Positions 10,426 through 20,668 of a DNA stretch of 29,000 bases are shown piece after piece. The DNA comes from Halisarca cf. caerulea. Its lineage: Eukaryota > Porifera > Demospongiae > Chondrillida > Halisarcidae. The stretch spans positions 1-29,000 of the forward strand of contig CAUJGJ010000404.1 in assembly GCA_963170055.1 (NCBI GenBank), in the 5' to 3' direction. A program made the translations under genes and the position numbers. Every line of letters begins with the position of its first letter. Within the stretch, counting starts at the first letter, position 1. A model generated the notes under the pieces. That model saw only the letters and a list, made by a program, of their open reading frames with translations. It ran no database searches and had not been told where the DNA came from.

Positions 10426-10471
10426 AATACTGGGTCTGGTATGTCATTAATACTGGGTCTGGTATGTCATT
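10426..10471. repeat. 23 bp perfect tandem duplication in the last coding exon
   Basis: 10426-10448 and 10449-10471 are identical. As 23 is not a multiple of three, it shifts the minus-strand frame. With one copy the protein would end after ...IPDPVLDV (stop at 10416-10418). With two, it reads on to a stop at 10397-10399. Confidence 0.95.
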
Positions 10472-10729
10472 GGCCAGAACACACATTTGGAGCTCTGCCA
10501 AATTTTCCTCTTTAGGGTACAAAATAATACTGTTCCTGCCCTGATCAAGTGTTACTCGTGCTATAGTACCTGCAGTGGATAAGAGAAGGTGATGGATTCA
10601 GTTAGTGACGCTTATTCCAGGCGACAAGTGATGTAAAATTTGATTCATGTAAGATCATACTGCAATTGCAGTTAAAGGTTGGCAAATTTATATGCAATTA
10701 TCAGTACGGGTACCATACAATTTAGGGTT

Positions 10730-10910
10730 GCAAGATTGAGACCCTTAACTTTAAAATAGTTTAAGGGTACGAAGCTTGAGACCCTTAACTTTAAATTTGT
10801 TTAAGGGTACCAAGGTTGAGACCCTTAACTTTAAATTAGTATAAGGGTATATACCAAGCTTGAGATCCTTAACTCTTATTATACTTTATTTAAGTGTACC
10901 AAGCTTGGTA
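10730..10910. repeat. Four-unit minisatellite with an internal hairpin
   Basis: Units of about 41-45 bp, GCTTGAGACCCTTAACTTTA then TTTAAGGGTACC. Each unit contains CCCTTAA...TTAAGGG as an inverted repeat. It lies in the last intron of the ParB-like gene. The fourth unit is more diverged. Confidence 0.9.
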
Positions 10911-11855
10911 CTCCAAAACTACAAAAGTAATACCATAGATTATTAAATGTAATTAATTAATTAATTAATTAATTAGATTGAAATTAAACTTACAACCCTC
11001 AACTAAATCAAGTACATGTATGTACCTGGATCAGCTGCATCCTTGAGAATCATCACAATTTGACCCAGTGAAGTTTGTGATGACAGTCTTCCACATGTCA
11101 TCCTCATTGTCATGAACTGTGAAGTTCTGCCGAATTCCACAAGCACTAGACATTTCATTACTTCCAATGACAATGGCTGATACACAGTGCACCATGTTCA
11201 AATCTCCAATGGTATAAACAAAATTCATACAACATGCATATGCATGTGGTACATAAGAATTGTTCAACGCATACTATGTACCAAAATGCATATATAACAG
11301 CTTCCAATTTGGAATGACGAATTCCATTATAAAAAATACCGCACTTTATGCTTCATATTTTGATCGACATGTTTTTAGCTATGGAGTCCTTGCAGAAAAA
11401 TTTTTAAATATGCAAACTCAAGTATTATTGAAATTCATTAAATGTTATATGATGTTCTATATCTCTTGCATGAATTACAGTCATGTAATGATACAATAGC
11501 CATCAAGGAGTCAGATTATATGTCTATGTGGCAGTTAGCTGCTACTTGACTGTCTTGAGGTACTATAAATGACCTAATGTTCCTTTTGACACCAATCTTG
11601 GCAATACTCCCTACAGAAATTAAATATGTGGAGGCAACAATCACACAATTATGTATATGACAGTATAATATTGTAATGTATACATGCAAAGTTTAGCCAG
11701 CAATAGACCATGATGCTGTCAGGGTATACAAATTTGTGTAGGCAGTGGCTTACAATTCGCTATCTTCATGTGAGGCATTATTAAAGCTTGAGTATTATAC
11801 ATGTAGGGTACATGATTACAGATATTACATACCGGCACTATATGCATACATGCAT

Positions 11856-12067
11856 GGGTACACAAATTCATGTACCCATGGCATACAATACACTAAAGGC
11901 TTGGGTACACAAATTTGTGTACCCATGGCATACAATACACTAAAGGCTTGGGTACACAAATTCGTGTACCCATGGCATACAGTACACTAAAGGCTTGGGT
12001 GCACAAATTCATGTACCCATGACATACAGTACATGCACTAAAGGCTTGGGTACACAAATTCGTGTAT
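11856..12067. repeat. Tandem array of palindromes
   Basis: Five units of about 52-58 bp. Each holds GGGTACACAAATT(T/C)(G/A)TGTACCC, near-perfect or perfect (about 11909-11930), followed by ATGGCATACAATACACTAAA and GGCTT. A related single motif (GGGTATACAAATTTGTGTAG) occurs near 11722. Intronic in the ParB-like gene. Confidence 0.9.
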
Positions 12068-12113
12068 AGGCATTGATATTAGATGTGCAATAAATTATAT
12101 TTCACAGATACAC

Positions 12114-12342
12114 CAATTTGCATGCATATGAATACAGGGTACTATGTTGGTTATAATTTTGTACGTAAATACTACACACTATGGACAATGTCTATTATAA
12201 TGATAATCTAAGAACATATAATATTATACAGCATATTTATGCATACTGGGTACAAAAATATTAATTTATTACATTAATTTTTAATTCATGAATGCAGCAG
12301 AAAATTCAATGACGAACACTCACATTTACAATTAACTTACCA
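12114..12342. repeat. Duplicated segment, copy 1 (with 16449-16678)
   Basis: About 229 bp with only one substitution and one single-base indel relative to 16449-16678, in the same orientation. It ends two bases into the exon 12541-12341 of the ParB-like gene, so it includes that exon's splice donor (GTAAGT on the minus strand). This is the likely source copy, because the coding exon continues beyond it. Confidence 0.95.
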
Positions 12343-12822
12343 TTGGTTGCCATTAGGTGAACGAGGCTATTAATTGGTCTGCACAAAGTTAAATGTTGTA
12401 TCAAATCATCTAGTGCCTCTGACCAGGTTCCTCCAGTGAAGAGGTCAGGATGCTTGGCACGGGAAGGGCAGTCTTCCGAGGACAAATAGCCAAGGATAAC
12501 AACCTTGAGTGATCTCTGAAGGCCAAATTGTGATGTCAATTCTGTAATGGGCAAGTGATTAACATAATGCAATAACCATATATATATATATATATATAGC
12601 TATTTGATTTAATGGTTTACCATAATTGATAATGTAATAGTAATTAGTCAGCGTCCAGGTTGAGCGAACTGGCACGGCAGGAAAAAAAAACATGAAAAGT
12701 CTATTCTTCCCTATTCTGTATGGATATGAATGTAAATCTTCAAAATTTATGCTTCTTTTCTGCATGCATGTTAATCTACCCACATTTATTATACAATTTA
12801 AGAGTCCACCCTGGCATAGCCT

Positions 12823-13029
12823 CGGTCTCGCGTTGCCAGACCTCCCCAGGCCACCCGAGACTATTCTCAGATAGTCTGGCTGGCCAGACGCCAGACTAAT
12901 TCTCAGACCCAGCTCCGCCATTTTAGCGACTGTATAGGCCTGGCAGCATAGATAATAGTCTCGTACCCAGCCCCACTTCCGCCCGCCATTTTTATTGACC
13001 CATTATGTGAGAATGGGGCTGGGTACGAG
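12823..13029. repeat. Two small inverted-repeat (MITE-like) elements
   Basis: 12960-13029: perfect 16 bp ends CTCGTACCCAGCCCCA / TGGGGCTGGGTACGAG around a 38 bp core. About 12823-12900: imperfect ends GTCTCGCGTTGCCAGACC and TGGCCAGACGCCAGACTA, with an inner GACTATTCTCAGATAGTC palindrome. Both lie in an intron of the ParB-like gene. No coding capacity. Confidence 0.7.
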
Positions 13030-13287
13030 CGTACCAGTGACGCTTAATAGATGTTGACACTGGCGATCCATGACGTCATATAAAATGGAGGCTTGGGACA
13101 CCAGCTACTAAGTGCTATCTGACCATAGAACGTGCTGTATGGATATTTGAATATTTCTGTGATGTGAGTACTTGGATCGAACACGATTTCATTAACAGCT
13201 GAGTCAAGGTACATTTGTTTGACGTGATCAGAGTATTGTTGACCTACATCATTAAAGTTTTGGAACCACAGTGGAATCTCCGATAGT

Positions 13288-13540
13288 GGATGCTCCAAAA
13301 TAAAGACAATCTCTCTTCAAAGGACACAACTTTAGGTACCAAAATATTTTCTCCCTATAATTTCTGAATCAATACATTCTGGACTTCTCAGTAAAAGACA
13401 ACTTCATTACAAGGTACGAAATGATTGTCCCAAAGTGTCCTTTTTTATTCGAAGATTCCTCTGTACAGAAAAGGGAGTAAAAATTTGGGGATCTCAGACT
13501 GTGTCCTTTGTAGAGAAATTGTCCTAATGTTGGAGCATCC
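13288..13540. repeat. MITE with about 40 bp terminal inverted repeats
   Basis: The left end GGATGCTCCAAAATAAAGAC continues through CAAAGGACACA, and its inverse runs leftward from GGAGCATCC at 13540 (TTGTCCTAATGTTGGAGCAT). TA occurs close to both ends. Intronic, immediately upstream (minus sense) of the acceptor of exon 13243-13124. Confidence 0.75.
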
Positions 13541-16310
13541 CTACATACGTACGTGCATGTACGTATTTGTATCCTATTTGATATTGGATTCTGTGATGAA
13601 CTAACTGAAAAGGACAGGACTCATGCCACTCACCATCACGACAGTCTTCATTGGCACAGATGTAAGCCACCTCTATCTGTTCATAAGCTGATGATTTATG
13701 AAGTACATCACATAGGGCTTGTTGGTATCGAAGAGGTGCCACCACAACTAGGCTGTAATGCTTCAGCAAGGCTGTAGTGGAGTTGAAATCCAGTCCTGTC
13801 TTCACTATCTGTAGGGCTGTTGTCTCATTACATTCCTAGTGAAGTTAGGGATAAGTGTACTTATTACACACACTTGCAGATTATCTACTTACTTCATTAT
13901 CGTAATACTTGATTATGTACATAATGTGGCAGACATGCAACTTAAACCCTCCTCACTCCCACTCACCCAAGGTGGATAATTTTTAATTCAATCTTGAACA
14001 AGCGAGCTCGGATGGAAAGTACTTAGTGTATAGGTATTAACGTACTATAATCTACCCATGCTATTATTTTGTCTGAACTGTGAACTGTTAAGCTGCATGA
14101 GGATAGTAACAATAGTATGTATCAATCAGTGTACTGGTAATTGTGATTGGGCTACTAAAAGGAATGGTTGGGCTCGTAACGTTCAGGTATCTGATTCACT
14201 GGTACTGGTGACAAGAGAGGAATGACGTTTATTTCCACCCATGTTGTGGTGCATGCCCACCAGTCTGAGAGTGATATACCCACCTCATTTAGCTGCATGA
14301 ATAAAATTTCAGCACCACTGAAGTCCTCATACTCAGCTTTGACCAGTTCTGCTGGGATGAGATCACTACTGAGAATGGATACCACCTCATCTTCAGGTTG
14401 TTTTCCTGTGATAGCCCTTTGGCAGAAGTTTCGGAATTGCTACGTGTGCAGTAGTATCATAGTAACTATCATGAAATGTGTACAGAATTATGTATGACAT
14501 ATTTTGTACATATGTATGTACATGCATACCTGGGGTATTTCCTTCTTAAAATTAAGGTTATCAAACTGCTCCAAACTTTTGTCTTTGGTGGCTTCTGGAT
14601 AGGTTTCTTTGGCCTCCTTCCAGGTTGACGTATTTGTACGTTTAATGAAGTTACTCCTTATCTCCATTCATTGGCGTTCTTTTCTGGCCTGTTCCTTGAT
14701 GTCTTTAACCATTATCTTCATGCTTGCCACATCACTCAAAACACTCATCTAGTATTATGTGAGCACAGAGTATCCCCATTTGAGAGGCCCATCACCATGT
14801 GTATTATTATTGTCTATACTATTCCTATATGGTATACATGAGTGATTGCATAGATTCTACTATAGGCATACATACGTACCTGGAACTCTTTGGGTAAGTT
14901 GTTTAGGGGTGCCAGATAATACGCCTTCCATTCACATCTAGTAGTTAACTGTTTGGATGTCATGCGCTGGTGGAGCGTGTCACCCATTTCATACTGATCC
15001 ATCACTTTTATAGCAATGTCCCAAACATCAGGGTGCAAGGAGGCTTGAGAAAGGATATTTCTCCGTTGACTGCTTGACATGTCCTGCCAAGAGTACGTAT
15101 ATTAACATTAGACTTTATTAGTCTAGGAACTTTGTAATTACCTTCCTTCAGCCATTTATTCTGTTGCCCTTACCTTGGGTAAGATGTACTGTTCACATGC
15201 CTTGATCCAGGTAGATGGAGGTTTTTCAGACATATGACTTTCTCCAGTCATTGCTTGTAGTCTGGCCCTGCATACTTCGACCTACACGTATGGACATGTA
15301 TATAATATCATTACATAGTTGACATGCTTGCTGATATACATACGTACATATGTACTTACGCATTAATTGCAGCAGAATTGTACTTACATATTCTTGGTGG
15401 GTCATCTCATGCGTCAGATGTCCATTGGCATTGTATCTTGATCCCAGACGGAGGGCTTCACCATCTGTCAAGCCAATGAAAATTTTTGCTTCCACATACT
15501 CCATTTTGCCCATTGTTTCTTCTTTTGCCAATTGTTGTCTGGCTGTGATCCTATGTAGACCACCTAGTACTTCGTAACTGCAATGCATGGAGTATTTCAC
15601 AATATACGTGCATGCATAGGTGAATAACAGTAGCTGCAAAAATGAAGGATAGTGAGTACACTAACCGATAACTATCTTTCACTGACTGCTTAAATTTATC
15701 TTTGCTTGTTACTGTTGAGCACATTACAATAGCTGGAGCCCCTCCGTGACCGTAAGGGTCACTACACAAACTGTCTTTCAGCTTTTCTAGAAATAGATGG
15801 TCAATTGTTCTTATGGCTCTCTCTGATGGTGGTGGAAAACACTGCTTCACAGGGAGTAAAAATATGTCTTCACCAGCTTGACCTGCATGCATGATGTACA
15901 GAAGTTTGTTTTGGACATCAATAGGCTCTTGTATGCATTTTAAGTACCATATTTCTTTTTTTCAATGGCTGCGTCTATTTCATCCAACTGTTTCTTCTTT
16001 TTGGCCTGTGAATTATTTGATGTTGAAACTCTTTTCCTTGATGATGTCCCAGAAGGCACCCTTTCAATGTCTGTCAGTGGGTCTATGCAGGCAAATCCTC
16101 CGAAGCTAATCCCAGTATTTTCTTCCCACACTTCCAGAAAATCAGCTGCTGTTGTTGTCATATCCTTGAAAAGCTTGGAAAACATATTGGTATCCCAGTT
16201 ATAGTGCTCCTCAGCCATCAGAAACTCCCCATTTTCACATGTGATCTGAAAGTTTTATAGTATGAACGTGCAAATTTAAACGCTGCATTTCGTTGTGCTT
16301 GTGCATTAGG

Positions 16311-16311
16311 T

Positions 16312-16343
<32 letters not shown>

Positions 16344-16446
16344 ATCTGTGTGTGTGTGTGGGTGTGGGTGTGGGTGTGTGGGTGTGTGGGTGTATGAAGT
16401 GTGTAGTGCGTGTGTGTAGGGGTGTGTGTGGGTGTGTGGGTGTGTA
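16311..16446. repeat. TG microsatellite
   Basis: TG/GGTG repeats in the first intron of the ParB-like gene, ending directly at the duplicated segment that starts at 16449. Confidence 0.95.
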
Positions 16447-16448
16447 CA

Positions 16449-16678
16449 CAATTTGCATGCATATGAATACAGGGTACTATGTTGATTATAATTTTGTACG
16501 TAAATACTACACACTATGGACAATGTCTATTATAATGATAATCTAAGAACATATAATATTATACAGCATATTTATGCATACTGGGTACAAAAATATTAAT
16601 TTATTACATTAATTTTTTAATTCATGAATGCAGCAGAAAATTCAATGACGAACACTCACATTTACAATTAACTTACCA
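16449..16678. repeat. Duplicated segment, copy 2 (with 12114-12342)
   Basis: Near-identical to 12114-12342. Here it sits in the first intron of the same gene, between exons 17350-17129 and 16245-15948. It carries an extra copy of the splice donor GTAAGTTAATTG on the minus strand without a matching exon. Confidence 0.95.
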
Positions 16679-16735
16679 GTGTGAGTTCTTTGTGACCCCT
16701 ACCGTATTTTGCTTGTGCAGTTTGTGAAAGTAAGA

Positions 16736-16810
16736 CACACACACACACACACACGCACACACACACACACAAACACAAACACATACACACACACACATAC
16801 ACACACACTA
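16736..16810. repeat. CA microsatellite
   Basis: CA dinucleotides with CG, AA and TA interruptions, intronic in the ParB-like gene. Confidence 0.9.
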
Positions 16811-17350
16811 CACACAAAGTCTAGTGTTTTCAGGAATCACATCAGCATTATATATGGCATGTGGTATAAATTACTATATTATTATTAATTATAAAATAAG
16901 TGTATATTATTTAAATTGATGTATAAGATGTAATTTTTAAAACCCGTATTTTTTTCCTTTTTACAGATTGGCAATACTACATGTCATGCAGGCAACAGGA
17001 GACATTATTTTCACTATTCCTTGTCCTTTCTGTAACTGATACTTATAACAATAATTTTTTGACTATTATGTAGACTATACTGTACTGTAGCCGTTTGCTA
17101 TTATACTAATTGTTTAATACAGTCATACCTGCACATATTTCTCGCTTCTTGCTTGTGGCTTCTGTTATAAGACTTTCTTCATAGCATTCGCGTCAGCTTC
17201 TTTCACAGCGGTCACTTTTCCATAACTCTGTCCGTTACTTTTCACGTGCTCTTGTGGGGAAGCTCCGCTTCCGACACTACGACATACGAGAAAGCTAACA
17301 TCGTCTTTGGTGTCGAAAAACCATTTTCTTCCGTTAGTAGTTCCTGACAT

Positions 17351-17437
17351 CGTCCATTTACGATGTTACAAGAAACGTTGGAAGTCGACGTCCGGCCCTC
17401 TGCTAACAGCCGACGAAACTAGATATTAGTGGCAAAA
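17351..17437. promoter_or_regulatory. Putative shared promoter of two head-to-head genes
   Basis: 87 bp separate the minus-strand ATG (17350-17348) from the candidate plus-strand ATG (17438-17440, context AAAATGG). The stretch has several CG dinucleotides, unlike the A/T-rich surroundings, and no obvious TATA box. The role is inferred from gene geometry only. Confidence 0.45.
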
Positions 17438-20400
17438 ATGGTAAAATCCCGCCAAACCCAGAACGCACGGATCGAGCTCATTTACTGCAGCTGCAGCTGC
17501 AGAATTGTGCTCGCTGTTTCTCCAGCTAGAGGATGTGGCAACTACGGAGACGCCCGTCAACACCACAGACGACAGCAGCTTTAACTTACCTGTCTTGACC
17601 AATGAAGCCAATACTGTGAACGATGATAGTTTAGAATCCGAGATATCAAGGCTCTGCTCCACTGACATCAGTTTTGACTTACCACCCTCTCACGACAACG
17701 CTTCCTTCAACGGTTTGATGGATATTCCATTTTATAGCATTACATGGTCCGACCAGGATGACACTTCGGACGAATGCGTACCAAAATGCTTCAAAACTTG
17801 CTGTAAGTGCTCATGAATTTTAATTATTTCTCATTGCATCAATACAGTCAATTTTAAGAGAACATGCAAACACACAACTATAAACAGTAAATTATTATCA
17901 TGTACAAGTTGCTTATTCTAGATGCAGAAGAAAGTGTGGACCAATTAAGTCTCTGTGGTTCGTCAGCAAACTCTTCCATCATTTCTTTTGACCTACAATC
18001 AACCACAGATAGTGTGGAGTATGACCAGCCACTAGTTAATGAAGACACCTCAAGTAATAATCTAAACTATCATGGTGGAACCTCTTATAACAAACTTCCC
18101 CAATGACGAAAACCTCTCTATAACAGACATCTTCCATGGGTTCAGATAGATTGCCATGTGTATACATTAAATAACCATTGAATGGTGGAAATCTCTGCAA
18201 AGTTTCTATGTCCCGAAGTGCCCGCTATAGAGTGGTTTCACTGCATCTTTCAATTATGACATAACACATGCTGATTCTTAAAAACATAATAGTAGCCATG
18301 ATGATCAGACACATTATCACTGTGTGTGTGTATGTGTGTGTGTGTGTGTGTGGGTTAGTTAGGGTGTGTGTGTGCGTGTGCTACTGTGAAACCTCTCTAA
18401 TCAGGCAAAATTGGGAATGTCACTTTTAAGGTAGATTAGTGGGGTTGGCAGATAAACGAGGTTTGCACTCAATACATGCATGTAAATTGTAATTTGCTTT
18501 TCAGAACTAGGGTAGATTAGCGGAGTTGTAGGATTATAGAGTTTCACTGTATTGTATATACGGTACTTATCGTAAAGAAAGACATGATCTACGGCCAGCT
18601 GTGTAGGTGTCCATTCCAGAATGTTTTTCGACAACAGCTGTACCAACCGTTGCAATGGGTCACTATGAGGCGACAATTATTGGTCATGGAACTAATGAAT
18701 ATGATTATGACATATTCCCGCAAGTAATGAAGCGTGCATCCTTTTTCTTGTAAAGTCATTTTAACTGCTGCAAACTTGTTTCAACTTTATTCCTCATCTT
18801 CTCTTCTATTGGAATCTTAATCTCAGTCGTCAGCTTGGATGTCTGACTACTCCCCTGCTTCCTCGCAATGCTCCCCATTTCCTCGTACCTCTTCCACAAA
18901 ATTGCAGACGCCTACTATGGATACATTGAAAAGTACATGTTTTAAGCTTCATCAGAAATTATATTTACTATCTTACGTTAGCTAAGACCGTCTTGGCAAA
19001 GGGAAATAATTCTTTGACGAAACTAGGAAAAATGTACTAAATTTCAAACGTACCTACGAGCTTACTACGTAGCATTTAATCGTTATGCTAAGCCACTCTA
19101 ATATTCCACGCTAACGAATGTGTGGTTCAGAAATCGGAAATTTCCTAAGCAATAGACGCCTTTAAACGGACACCTTCCTAAACAGTCGACTATCCGTGCT
19201 ACTGTCTGTTCACCCATAGCAAGTCTACTTCTTTTACAATAAGTACCATATCTACTTAACCCTTAAACATTTGCGTTTCTGCTGAAAATCTAGACCCTAA
19301 ACGTTTATAGGCCAGATACATGGCGCAAACTTCAAGTTTTAAATAGCTGATATTGTTGCTTCTGAAACTTTCTTGTATATAAGCTTTGTATATTATCGTA
19401 ACATATTAGTTAGACTTCACACAAGCCATTGTTTGCACTTGTTCAGTCGGTTTATCATCTAGTTTATGAAGTAAGACTTCCATAAGCTGATATTATACAA
19501 AGTTACATACGTATGTATCCAGTATTAACACACAGCTATATAAAGATTCAATATAATGGGACGAAACTGTGAAATATGAACTTTAGGCGTCGCGCTAGAA
19601 AACCAGCTTACAAATGTTTAAGGGTTAATGTGTTCCTAGTGTAAACATCAGCTAAAATTCTAAAATTTGTGGGAGGTAGAGAACATTATGCAACAATGTA
19701 ATAACATTACATTATACAACTTTTTGAGATCTCGATTATGTGTATATATGAGGACATTATCCCTAATTCCAAAGAGGAACACCCCATTTTGCTCCTCTGC
19801 TCTGAAATGTATTACATTCATGATCAATACACTGTGTCTCATCCTATTGCAATATGTACGTACATACCTATATGAATCCATTTACAGTCAGTGAAGACCA
19901 TTCAGAAACACTTAATCACACAGAACTCCAGGTTCTCTTGCCAGGTAAAGGCATAAGGAATAGTAATTGAACAATGCTTGTAATTGTTTACACTTTGATA
20001 TTATGCATAGATATTCAGTGTTGTGCACAAAATTGCTATAAGAGGTTAGGGACAGAGAATATCCATTTCTGCAAAAAGGCAATTAATAACAAATCAAGAG
20101 ACCAACAGAGACAATTTCTTTTGGATGCAGTATTAATGTCTGATGCTGAGGTGAGTTTTTCATTAACATTATTATACCATTGCCGGGGAAGTAAGGTATG
20201 TACGTATGAACTTTCTTTAAAATCAGATTCTAATGAATAACACATGGTATAGGTAATAATAAAGTTGACATAAAACAAGTGTAGCGTGCTTCTACAGATG
20301 TCACTATTTCAGAGTGGAAATCTATGGGGACGAAATTGGCAAGTGCAATTTATGTAAAAATTTAAGTGTTTTAATCAAGGTATAGTCTTCAAAAGGTATG

Positions 20401-20570
20401 GCTTTCTCCCAAATGTTTATTGTGAGCAAGTAAAATGGTCCGTAAAAAGTGTTCCTATGTATGTAGAAGCATGCTAGGATCATTTAATTCATGACCACTT
20501 TATTTTTAGGGGCTGCCTGCGGCAGCCCCTATATTGTTTTCATTTGGACTTCCGGTGTGTAACGCTCGTC

Positions 20571-20668
<98 letters not shown>

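Larger units (their letters stand above)
10397..17350 (-). pseudogene. 14-exon gene with a ParB/sulfiredoxin-like domain, broken in several places
   Basis: Minus-strand exons, 5' to 3': 17350-17129, 16245-15948, 15882-15666, 15577-15388, 15281-15174, 15083-14880, 14748-14530, 14439-14284, 13835-13634, 13243-13124, 12668-12621, 12541-12341, 11203-11026, 10569-10397. Nearly all junctions are GT-AG and all phases agree (about 845 codons). Residues about 180-310 follow a ParB/Srx plan: LPVKQCFPPP, a helix (FLEKLKDSL), API-VMC strand, YEVLGGLHRITARQQL (the G-G-x-H-R-x-x-A signature), AKIFIGLTDGEALRLGSRYN. Sulfiredoxin has Cys in GGCHR; here it is Leu, so sulfiredoxin activity is not expected. A lysine-rich stretch (AKKKKQ) precedes the domain. 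Breaks: TAA 17165-17167 in exon 1, with 12 more sense codons before the donor; TGA 14668-14670 in exon 7; a one-base insertion near 11062; and a 23 bp duplication in the last exon. Function unknown. Confidence 0.7.

Noticed and set aside
11745..11990. Plus-strand frame with repeated Gly-Tyr-Thr and Lys-Ala-Trp-Val-His units
   Set aside because: It is translated from the tandem palindrome array.
12559..12921. 120-codon minus-strand frame
   Set aside because: Only 48 nt (12621-12668) are a phase-consistent exon. The rest is intron and MITE, so the full frame was not called.
15174..15882. Naming the minus-strand gene sulfiredoxin
   Set aside because: The catalytic Cys of the GGCHR motif is Leu here and the protein is far longer, so only the superfamily fold is claimed.
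18401..18676. Minus-strand frame containing LLSKNILEWTPTQL, vaguely like a RhoGEF helix
   Set aside because: Half of it overlaps a MITE, and no clear donor/acceptor pair or neighbouring exon supports it.
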